A stretch of DNA of 38,774 bases from Nocardia takedensis NBRC 100417 (GTDB lineage Bacteria > Actinomycetota > Actinomycetes > Mycobacteriales > Mycobacteriaceae), in contig NZ_BAGG01000056.1 of assembly GCF_000308695.1 (NCBI RefSeq), positions 1 through 38,774 of the forward strand. Direction: 5' to 3'. Shown here one piece after another: positions 24,248-33,025 of this stretch (the first letter of the stretch is position 1; each line of letters begins with the position of its first letter). The position numbers were made by a program, and so were the translations under genes. The notes under the pieces were generated by a model that was not told the DNA's origin, did no database searches, and was given only the letters and a program-made list of their open reading frames with translations.

Positions 24248-24936
24248 CCGCAGTCCAGCAGATTCCGGCGCGCCCGGACCCCTTCTCCTTCGACCCGGCG
24301 ACCACCGCGCTGCTGGTGATCGACATGCAGCGCGATTTCCTACTACCCGGCGGATTCGGTGAGAGCCTGGGCAACGACGTCGGATTGCTGCGCACCGTCA
24401 TCGAGCCGTTGGCGGCGCTGATGGCCGCGGCCCGCGCGGCGGGGGTGCCGGTCATCCACACCAGGGAAGGACATCTGCCCGACCTGTCGGACTGCCCGCG
24501 CGCCAAACTCGAACGCGGCAACCCGTCCCAGCGCATCGGCGACGAAGGGCCCTACGGCCGCATCCTGATCCGCGGCGAATACGGACACGACATCGTCGAC
24601 GAACTCGCCCCCGAACCGGGGGAGACGGTGATCGACAAACCTGGCAAAGGCGCGTTCTACGCGACCGAACTGGCCGCGGTGCTGGCCGCGGCGGGCATCG
24701 AAACCCTGCTGGTCACCGGTGTGACGACCGAGGTGTGCGTGCACACCACCGTCCGCGAGGCCAACGACCGCGGCTACGAATGCCTGGTCGTGGCCGACTG
24801 CGTCGGCTCCTACTTCCCCGAATTCCAGCGCGTCGGACTGGACATGATCGCCGCGCAGGGCGGCATCTTCGGCTGGGTCGCCGACTCCGCCGCCGTCCAC
24901 GCCGCCCTGACTCCCGCCACCGCCACCACCGCCTGA
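24244..24936 (+). CDS. Biuret hydrolase-like cysteine hydrolase (isochorismatase family)
   Basis: This hydrolase of 230 residues is from the isochorismatase superfamily. The catalytic triad is D27 (VIDMQRDF), K135 (DKPGKGAF) and C165 ([11 protein letters not shown]). Long stretches match biuret amidohydrolase Biu[32 protein letters not shown] and [13 protein letters not shown]. BiuH turns biuret into allophanate and ammonia, and allophanate is the substrate of the enzyme encoded just upstream. Triuret hydrolase and ureidoacrylate hydrolase are close relatives and cannot be excluded. Its ATG overlaps the preceding stop (ATGA), so the two enzymes are made together. The permease gene follows 9 bases downstream. 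Confidence 0.82.
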   Translation: MTAVQQIPARPDPFSFDPATTALLVIDMQRDFLLPGGFGESLGNDVGLLRTVIEPLAALMAAARAAGVPVIHTREGHLPDLSDCPRAKLERGNPSQRIGDEGPYGRILIRGEYGHDIVDELAPEPGETVIDKPGKGAFYATELAAVLAAAGIETLLVTGVTTEVCVHTTVREANDRGYECLVVADCVGSYFPEFQRVGLDMIAAQGGIFGWVADSAAVHAALTPATATTA

Positions 24937-24945
24937 GGAACCACC

Positions 24946-26562
24946 ATGTCCGTCGACACCGCCCCGGCCGACAAGGCCGAACCCGCCAGACCGCTGCGCC
25001 TGCCGTGGTGGACCCGCGGCGACACCAACGCCTTCTTCGGCCTGTCCTTCAACATCCTGGTCAATGTCCTGACCCTGACCACCCTGTCCATCGCGGTGGT
25101 GAAGATCCCCAGCGGCGACGTGCTCGGCACCGTGCTGCCCGCGCTCGGCATCGCCCTGGTCCTGGGCAATCTCTACTACATGGTGCTCGCGCGCAGGCTG
25201 GCCCGGCGCGAAGGGCGCGACACGGTCACCGCGCTGCCCTACGGGCCGAGCGTGCCGCACATGTTCATCGTCGTGTTCGTGGTGATGCTGCCGATCTACC
25301 TGCGCACCGGAGATCCGTTGCAGGCGTGGTCGGCCGGGCTCGCGTGGGCGTTCATGATCGGCGTCATCGTGATGATCGGCGCGTTCGTCGGTCCGTTCAT
25401 CCGCCGGATCACCCCGCGCGCGGCCATGCTCGGCACCTTGGCGGGCATCTCGATCACCTTCATCGCCATGCGTCCGGCCGCGCAGATGTGGGAGGCGGCC
25501 TGGATCGGTCTGCCCGTGCTGGCGATCATCCTGATCGGCTTCTTCACCGATGCCAAACTGCCGGGCAACATTCCGGTCGGTCTGGTGGCGCTACTGGTCG
25601 GCACCGCGATCGGCTGGATCGGCGGCTACATGTCCGCGCCGGATGTGTCCCAGGCCGTGCGGGACATCGCGCTCGGACTGCCGGATCTGCGTCTGGACCT
25701 GCTGTTCGACGGATTGGGCGACCTCGCGCCGCTGTTGGCGACCGCGATACCGTTGGGCGTCTACAACTTCACCGAGGCGATGAGCAACGTGGAGAGCGCC
25801 GCCGCCGCGGGCGACAACTACAACCTGCGCAGCGTGCTGCTCGCCGACGGATTCGGCGCGGTGATCGGGTCCGGCTTCGGTTCGCCGTTCCCGCCCGCCG
25901 TCTACATCGGCCATCCCGGCTGGAAGGACGCGGGCGGGCGCACCGGGTACTCACTGGCCTCCGGCGTCGTCATCGGCGTGATGTGCCTGTTGGGATTGTT
26001 CGGTGTGCTCGCCACGATCCTGCCGATCCCCGCGATCGTGCCGATCCTGCTCTACATCGGCCTGCTGATCGGCGCGCAGGCGTTCCAGGCGGTGCCGCGC
26101 CTGCACGCGGTGGCGGTGGTCGCCGCGCTGCTGCCCAACCTCGCGGAATGGGCGGTGGGCCAGATCGACAACGCGCTCAGCGCCGCGGGCACCACCGCGG
26201 AGAAGGTCGGCGCGGAGGCGTTCGGGCAGGCGGGCGTGGTCTACGACGGGTTGAAGACGCTCGGGTCCGGCGCGGTGCTGGCCGGTCTGGTGCTCGGCGC
26301 CATCGTGACCTTCATCCTGGACAAACGCTTCTACGCCGCGGCCGCCGCCTCGGGCGTGGGCGCGGTGCTGAGCTGGATCGGCCTGATCCACGCGGCCGAG
26401 GTCGACTGGGCGGCCGCGCCGCAGGTCGCGCTGGGCTACCTGTTCTTCGGGGTGGTGTGTCTGGGCTACGCGCTGCTGCCGGGCGCACGCGAGAAGTCAC
26501 CGGAGGACCGGACGCCGCCGGAACCGGGGAAAGACCCCGAGAACGACGGCGTCACAGCCTGA
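24946..26562 (+). CDS. NCS2-like (xanthine/uracil type) permease
   Basis: This polytopic membrane protein has 538 residues and about 12-13 hydrophobic helices after a 35-residue soluble N-terminus. Segments such as GLSFNILVNVLTLTTL, ATAIPLGVYNFTEAMSNVESAAAAGDNYNLRSVLLADGFGAVIGSGFGSPFPPAVYIGHPG and the repeated Gly/Pro-rich helices resemble nucleobase transporters of the NCS2/AzgA type, which use ion gradients. The charged C-terminal tail is disordered. GAGGAA precedes the ATG. As third gene of the ureide operon it probably imports the substrate of the two hydrolases (biuret or a related ureide); this is inferred from context. Confidence 0.75.
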   Translation: MSVDTAPADKAEPARPLRLPWWTRGDTNAFFGLSFNILVNVLTLTTLSIAVVKIPSGDVLGTVLPALGIALVLGNLYYMVLARRLARREGRDTVTALPYGPSVPHMFIVVFVVMLPIYLRTGDPLQAWSAGLAWAFMIGVIVMIGAFVGPFIRRITPRAAMLGTLAGISITFIAMRPAAQMWEAAWIGLPVLAIILIGFFTDAKLPGNIPVGLVALLVGTAIGWIGGYMSAPDVSQAVRDIALGLPDLRLDLLFDGLGDLAPLLATAIPLGVYNFTEAMSNVESAAAAGDNYNLRSVLLADGFGAVIGSGFGSPFPPAVYIGHPGWKDAGGRTGYSLASGVVIGVMCLLGLFGVLATILPIPAIVPILLYIGLLIGAQAFQAVPRLHAVAVVAALLPNLAEWAVGQIDNALSAAGTTAEKVGAEAFGQAGVVYDGLKTLGSGAVLAGLVLGAIVTFILDKRFYAAAAASGVGAVLSWIGLIHAAEVDWAAAPQVALGYLFFGVVCLGYALLPGAREKSPEDRTPPEPGKDPENDGVTA

Positions 26563-26587
26563 TTCGGTCCGACCGCACGAACGGCGG

Positions 26588-26621
26588 CGACCCGCCGGAG
26601 ACCGCTCACTCCGGCGGGTCG
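26588..26621. terminator. Bidirectional terminator between convergent genes
   Basis: CGACCCGCCGGAG (26588-26600) and CTCCGGCGGGTCG (26609-26621) form a perfect 13-bp stem with an 8-base loop. The loop contains the stop codon of the minus-strand gene, so the last codons of that gene encode one arm. Confidence 0.7.
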
Positions 26622-27109
26622 TCCGCGCGTTCGCCGTGCTCGTGATCGGCGCAGCGCCGATCGATCTCGCTGCCGATGCGCGCGTGGGCGTCGTTGAGCG
26701 CGTCGCCCAGCGCGGCCGCGTACTTCTGCGCGTCGCGGAACCGGTGGGCGGTCCACACGGCGTCGATCCCGCCGAGAGTGCCCGCCGTCGCGCACTCCTG
26801 GGCCCACCGACCCAGCAGCCAGTACAGCCTGCGCTGCTCGTAGGCCATATCGGTGAGCGCGCAGACGAATTCGTAGCGCCGGTCCAGATCCGCCGAATCC
26901 AGATGGCCCGAATGTTCCACGGCGTCGGTGAGATAGCGCCCGACCGTCGACATCACCTCGACGGCCGCGGCCACCCGCGCCGGGGGATAGGACCAGCCCT
27001 GATCGGTGAAGAAGGACATCGCCTCGGCGGCGGCGCTCGCGCACGCGCGGTCCTCGGCGGTCAGCGGTCGCGTCACCGCGCCGTCCAGATCCTCGTCACG
27101 CTCGCCCAT
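26606..27109 (-). CDS. Hypothetical helical protein
   Basis: I do not recognise this 167-residue soluble protein. It looks almost fully alpha-helical: RACASAAAEAMSFFTDQGWSYPPARVAAAVEVMSTVGRYLTDAVEHSGHLD, then DRRYEFVCALTDMAYEQRRLYWLLGRWAQE and AHRFRDAQKYAAALGDALNDAHARIG. The tail is acidic and disordered. No catalytic or metal motif is seen. It is the second gene of a two-gene operon, three bases after the 58-residue gene. Both are oriented against the flanking nitrogen genes. Confidence 0.65.
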   Translation of the reverse strand: MGERDEDLDGAVTRPLTAEDRACASAAAEAMSFFTDQGWSYPPARVAAAVEVMSTVGRYLTDAVEHSGHLDSADLDRRYEFVCALTDMAYEQRRLYWLLGRWAQECATAGTLGGIDAVWTAHRFRDAQKYAAALGDALNDAHARIGSEIDRRCADHEHGERADDPPE

Positions 27110-27112
27110 GCC

Positions 27113-27289
27113 TCAGCCCGCCTGCCGGGCGGGGATGTCCCAGAACTCGACCACGGCGGGGATCTCGACGGTATCGGCCAGCGGATCGACTCGTAGTCGC
27201 GCGATGAACTCGTCGATGGACGCGTATCCGGCGCGGGCGATACTCGCCAGCAATCGTTGTGCCGGTGTGCCTACCTCGATACCGCTCAT
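27113..27289 (-). CDS. Hypothetical 58-residue protein
   Basis: This small protein is unrecognised. The first half, SGIEVGTPAQRLLASIARAGYASIDEFIARL, forms two helices in a pattern like a small helix-turn-helix. The rest, VDPLADTVEIPAVVEFWDIPARQAG, is likely strand or loop. The ATG at 27289 has AAGGA 7 bases before it; a longer reading back to 27496 is mostly low-complexity and is not favoured. Only three bases separate its stop from the next gene, so the two form an operon and may form a complex. Confidence 0.6.
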   Translation of the reverse strand: MSGIEVGTPAQRLLASIARAGYASIDEFIARLRVDPLADTVEIPAVVEFWDIPARQAG

Positions 27290-27620
27290 GGTGGTCCTTA
27301 TCGGAAGCGTCGGCGAGATCGCTGTGCCGGCCAGGTGGGAGTGCGGTAGGAAGACTCCACCCCTCCCACCTGACCCGCTCAGCGACGACGGGTGCGTCGG
27401 GGGCCACGCGACCCGTCCTGCAACCCCGGGGTTACCGAGGTGGACCCACCGTATGCCACAGGGTTGCCATCCCGGGCCGGTTCGGGAGAAGTACACATTC
27501 TCGTGACCTGTCCGCGACCAACCACCGGGATCATCTATGCGCTAGGGTCCTGGACGACCGAACAGAGTTACCGCACGGCACACAATCGCAGGTTCGCTCC
27601 CGTCTCCCGCGGAGGTTCCG
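27290..27620. other. Divergent intergenic region
   Basis: No gene seen. It must hold promoters for the two-gene minus-strand operon and for the amidohydrolase. On the plus strand a TAGGGT at 27543-27548 is a good -10 candidate, with a start near 27555. I saw no copy of the 22841-22859 palindrome here. Confidence 0.4.
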
Positions 27621-29240
27621 ATGAGCAAGGCCGACATGATCTTCACCGGCGGAAGCGTCCTCACCGTCGATCCCGACCATCCCGACGCGAGCGCGGTCGC
27701 GGTGACCGGCGACCGGATCACCGCGGTGGGCGGCCCGGAAGTGCTCGACGCGCGCGGTCCCGACACCGAAGTCATCGATCTCGACGGCGGATGTCTGATG
27801 CCGGGATTCGTGGAGGCGCACACCCATCCGACCCAGGAGCAGATGCTCTACTCCGACGCGGTGGTCGACATCCGGCCCGTCACCACCTGCCCGACCGCCG
27901 AGCAGGCGCACGCGACGATCCTGCGCACCCTCGCCGACGCGCCCGCGGGCAAACCGGTCATCTTCTACGGCCTGGACCTGTTGTTGCAGAACGGGTTTCC
28001 CGAACCTACCCGCGCCTGGCTGGACGAGCTGGGCCGGGACCGGCCGATCGTGATCTGGCAGAACTCCGGCCATCTCGCGTACGCGAATTCGGTCGCCCTG
28101 CACAACGCCGGTCTCGACGGCGACACGCCCGACCCGGTGGGCGGTTCCTTCGAGCGCGACGCGCACGGCGTGCTGACGGGGCGGGTGTGGGAGGCGCCCG
28201 CCGTGCTGGCCGTGGTCGCGCCGATCCTGCTCGACGAACTCGGCACTCCCGAACTGCTGGCCCGTCAGCAGGCCGATCTCGCCTCGCGCGGGGTGACGCT
28301 GTGCAGCGACATGGCCTTCTCCGACCAGATGCGCCCGGTCACCGCCGAGTTGTACCGGCAGGGGCGCGCCAAGGTCAGGATGCGGGTCTACGAGATGTCG
28401 ACCGCCGACGGGATCACCTACTGTCCCTTGGACAACGGCGACGACATGTTCCGTCAGATCGGCATCAAGGTGTGGCTGGACGGGTCGCCGTGGATCGGCA
28501 ACATCGACACCTCCTTCCCCTACCTGAACACCGCGGCCACCGCGGCGCTGGGCTTGGGCCACGACCATCGCGGACACGCCAATTACACTCCCGAACAACT
28601 GCTCTCGATCGTGCGCGCCTACTATCCGCCGGGCTGGCAGATGGCCTGCCACGTGCACGGCGACCTCGGCGTGGACACCGTCCTGGACGTCTACGAACAG
28701 GTCCTGACCACCTATCCGCGCCCCGATCACCGACTGCGCCTGGAACACTGCGGCGCGATGACGACCGAGCAGTTCCGCCGCGCGGCCCGCCTGGGCGTGA
28801 CGTGCAGCCTGTTCGTGGACCACCTCTACCACTGGGGTGACGTGCTGGTCGACGATCTGTTCGGCGCGGAGCACGGCGCGCGCTGGGTGCGCACGAAGTC
28901 GGCGGTGGATTCGGGCATGCCGATCTCGTTCCACAACGACGCTCCGGTGACCGAGGAGGAACCGCTGCGCAATATGGCCGCGGCGGTGACGCGCCGATCG
29001 CGTTCGGGGCGGGTGCTGGCCCCGGAGGAGCGGATCACCCTGGACCAGGCGATCCGCGCCCAGACCGTCGACGCCGCCTACCAGTTGTTCGCCGACGACG
29101 TCACCGGGTCGATCACGCCCGGCAAGTACGCCGACCTGGTTGTCCTGGACCAGGATCCGCGCGCGGTGCCGCCGGACGACCTGCCCGGGATCGGCGTGCG
29201 CGCCACCTTCCTCGGGGGTACGCCGACCTTCGGCGGATGA
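27621..29240 (+). CDS. YtcJ-like metal-dependent amidohydrolase
   Basis: This 539-residue enzyme is of the amidohydrolase 3 (YtcJ-like) family, which cleaves C-N bonds in amides or cyclic ureides. Metal-site motifs are HTH (67-69) in GFVEAHTHP, K283 in IKVWLDGSP, H344 and H346 in CHVHGD, H376 in LEHCG and D440 in SFHNDAP. The C-terminus returns to the small beta domain with SITPGKYADLVVLDQDP. The length is typical. GGAGG lies 5 bases before the ATG. The substrate is unknown. Its place next to a second amidase and near the biuret-type operon suggests nitrogen scavenging from amides. Confidence 0.85.
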   Translation: MSKADMIFTGGSVLTVDPDHPDASAVAVTGDRITAVGGPEVLDARGPDTEVIDLDGGCLMPGFVEAHTHPTQEQMLYSDAVVDIRPVTTCPTAEQAHATILRTLADAPAGKPVIFYGLDLLLQNGFPEPTRAWLDELGRDRPIVIWQNSGHLAYANSVALHNAGLDGDTPDPVGGSFERDAHGVLTGRVWEAPAVLAVVAPILLDELGTPELLARQQADLASRGVTLCSDMAFSDQMRPVTAELYRQGRAKVRMRVYEMSTADGITYCPLDNGDDMFRQIGIKVWLDGSPWIGNIDTSFPYLNTAATAALGLGHDHRGHANYTPEQLLSIVRAYYPPGWQMACHVHGDLGVDTVLDVYEQVLTTYPRPDHRLRLEHCGAMTTEQFRRAARLGVTCSLFVDHLYHWGDVLVDDLFGAEHGARWVRTKSAVDSGMPISFHNDAPVTEEEPLRNMAAAVTRRSRSGRVLAPEERITLDQAIRAQTVDAAYQLFADDVTGSITPGKYADLVVLDQDPRAVPPDDLPGIGVRATFLGGTPTFGG

Positions 29241-29313
29241 ACACGAGCGAGCGGTAGGCTCGACCGACCGGGTGACCGGAACCCAGCGACGGACGAGGTG
29301 GATCGAGAGACGG

Positions 29314-30717
29314 ATGGACCAGCGGCAGATCCTCGGCGCGAGCGTGACCGACCTGCGCGCGCTGCTCGACGGCGGCGCGGTGTCGACGCGGGAACTGATC
29401 GAGGCCACGCTGGCGGGCATCGAGGCCGCCGCCGACCTGCGCGCGTTCACCCGGGTTCTGGGCGAGCGGGCGCGCGCCGAGGCCGACGAACGCGACCGGC
29501 AGCGCGCCGCCGGAGCCGAACTCGGTCCGCTGCACGGCATTCCGGTCGCCGTGAAGGCGGAGATCGACGTCGCGGGCGTGGTCACCTCCTTCGGCACGCG
29601 GGCCAACCGCACGCCCGCCGCGGCCGACGCCGAAGTGGTCCGGCGGTTGCGGGCGGCGGGGGCGATCGTGGTCGGCGTCACCGCCATGCCGGAATTCGGG
29701 CAGTGGCCGTTCACCGAGTCCAGCACCTTCGGGATGACCCGCAATCCGTGGGAGCGCGGGCACGGGACCGGCGGGTCCAGCGGCGGTTCGGCCGCGGCGG
29801 TGGCGGCGGGGTTGGTGCCGGTCGCACTCGGCGGCGACGGCGGCGGTTCGATCCGCATCCCGGCGGCCTGCTGCGGGCTGTTCGGCTTGAAACCGCGGCG
29901 CGGCAGACTCTCCACCGCGCCGCATCCGCATCTGTGGTGGGCACTGGGCGTGGTCGGCCCGCTGACGGCGACCGTGCTGGACAGCGCGATCGTCCACGAC
30001 GCGATCCGGGGGACGACGGCGACGGACCGCTTCACCGCGCCGGAGCCGATCATGTCCTTCACCGAAGCGGTCCGCCGCCGCGACCGGGTCCTGCGCATCG
30101 GCTACAGCGTCGTCTCGCCGGTGCCCGCGGTGCGGCCCGACCCGGAGAACGTGCGCGCGGTGCGCGAGACCGCCGCGCTGCTGGCCGAACTGGGCCACAC
30201 CGTCGAGGAGATCGACCCGGACTATCCCGACCCCTCGGCGGCGTTCTTCCCGCAGTTCTTCGGCGGGGTCCGGGCCGAGGCGGAGTCGGTCGAGGACCCG
30301 GGCGCGCTCGAACGGCGCACCCGGCAGGTGCTGCGGATGGGGGCCTGGGCGCGCTCGGCCGTCGTCGAGTGGGGGATCCGGCGCGGGGAGGCGGTGGCGG
30401 CGAAGGGCGACCGCCTGTTCGCCGACCACGACCTGCTGCTCACCCCGACGATCGCGCCGCGACCGCCCGCGCTCGGCGTCCTCGACGGCGCGGGCGCGGT
30501 GCGGGCCCTGCTGGCGGCGGCGCCGATGGTCGCCTACACCGCGCTGTGGAACGTCACCGGGCATCCCGCCGCCTCGGTGCCCGCCGGTCTCGGCGCCGAC
30601 GGGTTGCCCTCGGCGGTGCAGTTGATCGGTCCCGCCGACGGCGAGACCGTCATCCTGTCGGTCGCCGCCCAACTCGAGGCGGCCCGCCCGCCCGTGCGCG
30701 CCTACGACGCCGGGTGA
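29314..30717 (+). CDS. Amidase-signature enzyme
   Basis: This amidase of 467 residues has the Ser-cisSer-Lys catalytic site. Lys81 is in GIPVAVKAEIDVAG, the cis-Ser is within GGSSGGS (153-159), and the nucleophile Ser179 is in GGDGGGSIRIPA. The usual KD after the lysine reads KAE here. It differs clearly from the allophanate-type amidase at 22859-24247 (GSIRIP instead of GSGRVP), so it has another substrate, probably an aliphatic or aryl amide. It starts 73 bases after the YtcJ-like gene. A TAGGCT box at 29255-29260 could be its own promoter. The ATG follows GAGAG closely. Confidence 0.85.
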   Translation: MDQRQILGASVTDLRALLDGGAVSTRELIEATLAGIEAAADLRAFTRVLGERARAEADERDRQRAAGAELGPLHGIPVAVKAEIDVAGVVTSFGTRANRTPAAADAEVVRRLRAAGAIVVGVTAMPEFGQWPFTESSTFGMTRNPWERGHGTGGSSGGSAAAVAAGLVPVALGGDGGGSIRIPAACCGLFGLKPRRGRLSTAPHPHLWWALGVVGPLTATVLDSAIVHDAIRGTTATDRFTAPEPIMSFTEAVRRRDRVLRIGYSVVSPVPAVRPDPENVRAVRETAALLAELGHTVEEIDPDYPDPSAAFFPQFFGGVRAEAESVEDPGALERRTRQVLRMGAWARSAVVEWGIRRGEAVAAKGDRLFADHDLLLTPTIAPRPPALGVLDGAGAVRALLAAAPMVAYTALWNVTGHPAASVPAGLGADGLPSAVQLIGPADGETVILSVAAQLEAARPPVRAYDAG

Positions 30718-30813
30718 GCGAAGCGGACCCGTCGATGCGCGGGCCGCAAGGCCATGATGCGCCGGAGCGGCCCGTCGCTGGTTTCTTCGGCGTGGAAATG
30801 AAAAGGTCAAGCG

Positions 30814-32346
30814 GTGACACTTCCTCCGGATAACACGGCTCCCGCCGTCACCAGCGACAAGCTGGACGCGCGGGTCTTCAAGGTGGCCGGTGTTGTCGTG
30901 CTCGGTGCGATCATGTCGATTCTCGACATCACCGTCGTCACCGTCGCGATCCCCACCTTCCAGGTCGAGTTCGACACCAGCTACGCGATCGCCGCGTGGA
31001 CCATGACCGGCTACACGCTGGCACTGGCCACCGTCATCCCGTTGACAGGCTGGGCGGCCGACCGATTCGGCACCAAACGCCTCTACATGGCGGCGTTGAC
31101 GTTCTTCGTCCTCGGCTCGCTGCTGTGCAGCACGGCGTGGAACATCGAGTCGTTGATCGCCTTCCGCGTGCTCCAGGGCATCGGCGGCGGCATGCTGATG
31201 CCGCTGGGCATGACGATCATGACCCACGCCGCGGGCCCCCAGCGGGTCGGTCGAGTCATGGCGGTGCTGGGCGTGCCGATGCTGCTCGGCCCGATCGGCG
31301 GCCCGATCCTGGGCGGCTGGCTGATCGACGCCTTCAGCTGGCACTGGATCTTCCTGATCAACCTGCCGATCGGCGTCGTCGCGCTGGTGCTGGCCTTCGT
31401 CGTGTTCCCCTCCGACAGCCCGGAGCCCTCGGAGTCCTTCGACTTCCTCGGCATGCTGTTGGCCTCACCGGGTCTGGCGCTGTTCCTGTTCGGCGTCTCC
31501 TCGATCCCGGAACAGGGGACGGTGGCCTCGGCGCGGGTGCTGATCCCGATCGCGGTCGGCGTGGTCCTGCTGGTGCTGTTCGTACTGCACGCGCTGCGCA
31601 CCGAACATCCGCTCATCGATCTGCACCTGTTCCGCAACCGCGCGCTCACCTTCTCGGTGATCACGATGGTGCTCTTCGCGATCGCGTTCTTCGGCGCCGG
31701 TCTGCTGCTGCCCAGCTACTTGCAGCAGGTGCGCGGGGAATCGGCGCTGGCCGCCGGTCTGCTCATCGCGCCGCAGGGGCTGGGCGCGATGCTGACGATG
31801 CCGATCGCCGGACGTTTCGTCGACAAGGTCGGTCCGGGCCGGATCGTGCTGGTCGGCGTCGCGCTGCTGACGGTGGGCATGGTGTTCTTCACCCAGTTGG
31901 CCGCCGATACGCCGTACTCGATCCTGCTGGTCGCGCTGTTCATCCAGGGTCTCGGCATGGGCTGCACGATGATGCCGATCATGACCGCGGCGATCCAGAC
32001 GCTGACCCACGCGCAGGTGGCCCGCGGTTCGACGCTGATGAACATCGTCAACCAGACCTCGGGCTCGATCGGTACCGCCGCGATCTCGGTGGTGCTGACC
32101 AACCTGTTGACCGACCAACCGCTGGCCGGGGCCGCGATCGCCTCCCGCGTCGATCCGACGGTGGCCGAGAAGCTGCCTCCGGGCAGCATCGAGACCGGTC
32201 TGGACCAGGCGGCCCAGGCCTTCGGCAACACCTACATCGTGGCGGTGGTGCTGATCGCGCTGACGTTGATCCCGGCGTTCTTCCTGCCCCGCGGCAAGCC
32301 GAAGAATCCGGAACTCACCGACGCGCCCGCCGTGATGGCGCACTGA
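30814..32346 (+). CDS. DHA2 family MFS transporter (EmrB/QacA type)
   Basis: This 14-helix proton-driven exporter has 510 residues. Features are ILDITVVTVAIPTFQ in helix 1 (the D of motif D1), GWAADRFGTKRLY (motif A), FRVLQGIGGGMLMPLGMTI (motif B) and GPIGGPILGGWLI (motif C, the antiporter signature). The start is the GTG at 30814, with AAAAGG 7 bases upstream. The gene follows the amidase by 96 bases and ends at a strong terminator. The exported compound is unknown; multidrug efflux is typical of the group. Confidence 0.88.
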   Translation: MTLPPDNTAPAVTSDKLDARVFKVAGVVVLGAIMSILDITVVTVAIPTFQVEFDTSYAIAAWTMTGYTLALATVIPLTGWAADRFGTKRLYMAALTFFVLGSLLCSTAWNIESLIAFRVLQGIGGGMLMPLGMTIMTHAAGPQRVGRVMAVLGVPMLLGPIGGPILGGWLIDAFSWHWIFLINLPIGVVALVLAFVVFPSDSPEPSESFDFLGMLLASPGLALFLFGVSSIPEQGTVASARVLIPIAVGVVLLVLFVLHALRTEHPLIDLHLFRNRALTFSVITMVLFAIAFFGAGLLLPSYLQQVRGESALAAGLLIAPQGLGAMLTMPIAGRFVDKVGPGRIVLVGVALLTVGMVFFTQLAADTPYSILLVALFIQGLGMGCTMMPIMTAAIQTLTHAQVARGSTLMNIVNQTSGSIGTAAISVVLTNLLTDQPLAGAAIASRVDPTVAEKLPPGSIETGLDQAAQAFGNTYIVAVVLIALTLIPAFFLPRGKPKNPELTDAPAVMAH

Positions 32347-32367
32347 CCGTACCGACCGATTCGAACG

Positions 32368-32406
32368 CCGGAGGCCGGGTCCGCAGCACGCGGGCCCGGC
32401 CTCCGG
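32368..32406. terminator. Bidirectional terminator after the MFS gene
   Basis: CCGGAGGCCGGGTCCGC (32368-32384) pairs with GCGGGCCCGGCCTCCGG (32390-32406) with a single G-T pair and a 5-base loop. It lies between the convergent MFS and SRPBCC genes. Confidence 0.75.
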
Positions 32407-32418
32407 TCGTCTCGTGGG

Positions 32419-32865
32419 TCAGGCTCCGGGCTCCACGGCGTAGAGGGCCACGAACTTGTCCAGCGAGCGTTCGATGTCGCCGCGGATGGCGCGGGCCACG
32501 CCCGAACCGATCGGGCCGAACAGCGGCGCGCCGCCGAGTTCGATGTCGACGGTGACCTCCGAACCGTCGCCTTTCGGCGCGACCCACAGGTCCAGGCCCA
32601 GTTTGGTGCCGCCTTTACCCGCGCCGCTCAGGGCCAGCCGATGCGGGGGTTCGGCCTTGCGCACGGTCCAGGTCACCCGGTTGCGCAGTCCTTTGACGGT
32701 GGCGACGCCGACCAGCGTGGTGCCGACGGTCAGTTCGGCGGGCACCTCCCCGCGCCATGCCTCGTGCATGGTCAGCCAGCGATCGAGTTCGGCCAGGTTG
32801 GATGTGTGCGTCCACGCCTGTTCCGGGGGGAGTGGAACATCCACCGACACCTTCAGCTTTGCCAT
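32419..32865 (-). CDS. SRPBCC family (polyketide cyclase/START-like) protein
   Basis: This 148-residue protein has the helix-grip lipid/ligand-binding fold: KVSVDVPLPPEQAWTHTSNLAELDRWLTMHEAWRGE at the start, then GTTLVGVATVKGLRNRVTWTVRKAEPP, TVDIELGGAPLFGPIGSGVARAIRGDIERSLDKFVALY as the long C-terminal helix. It is related to mycobacterial Rv-type coenzyme or polyketide-cyclase proteins of unknown role. The ATG is at 32865. It diverges from the YceI gene, with a 160-base shared promoter region. Confidence 0.82.
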   Translation of the reverse strand: MAKLKVSVDVPLPPEQAWTHTSNLAELDRWLTMHEAWRGEVPAELTVGTTLVGVATVKGLRNRVTWTVRKAEPPHRLALSGAGKGGTKLGLDLWVAPKGDGSEVTVDIELGGAPLFGPIGSGVARAIRGDIERSLDKFVALYAVEPGA

Positions 32866-33025
32866 GCCGGCATGGTATCCGGTACCGCCGGTCTTGGTAA
32901 TCGTCGCCGGAGTCGCGGGCCGGGCCTGAATGTGTCGTCTGTCACACTGGAAATCTTCGGACCGGGCGCAGTGTTGGATAGGTTGCCACATCAACCAATA
33001 ATTGTCTCGACGCGGAGGAGCGACA

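Noticed and set aside
29113..31344. Minus-strand ORF of 743 codons opposite the amidase and MFS genes
   Set aside because: It is a low-complexity antisense frame across two well-supported genes.
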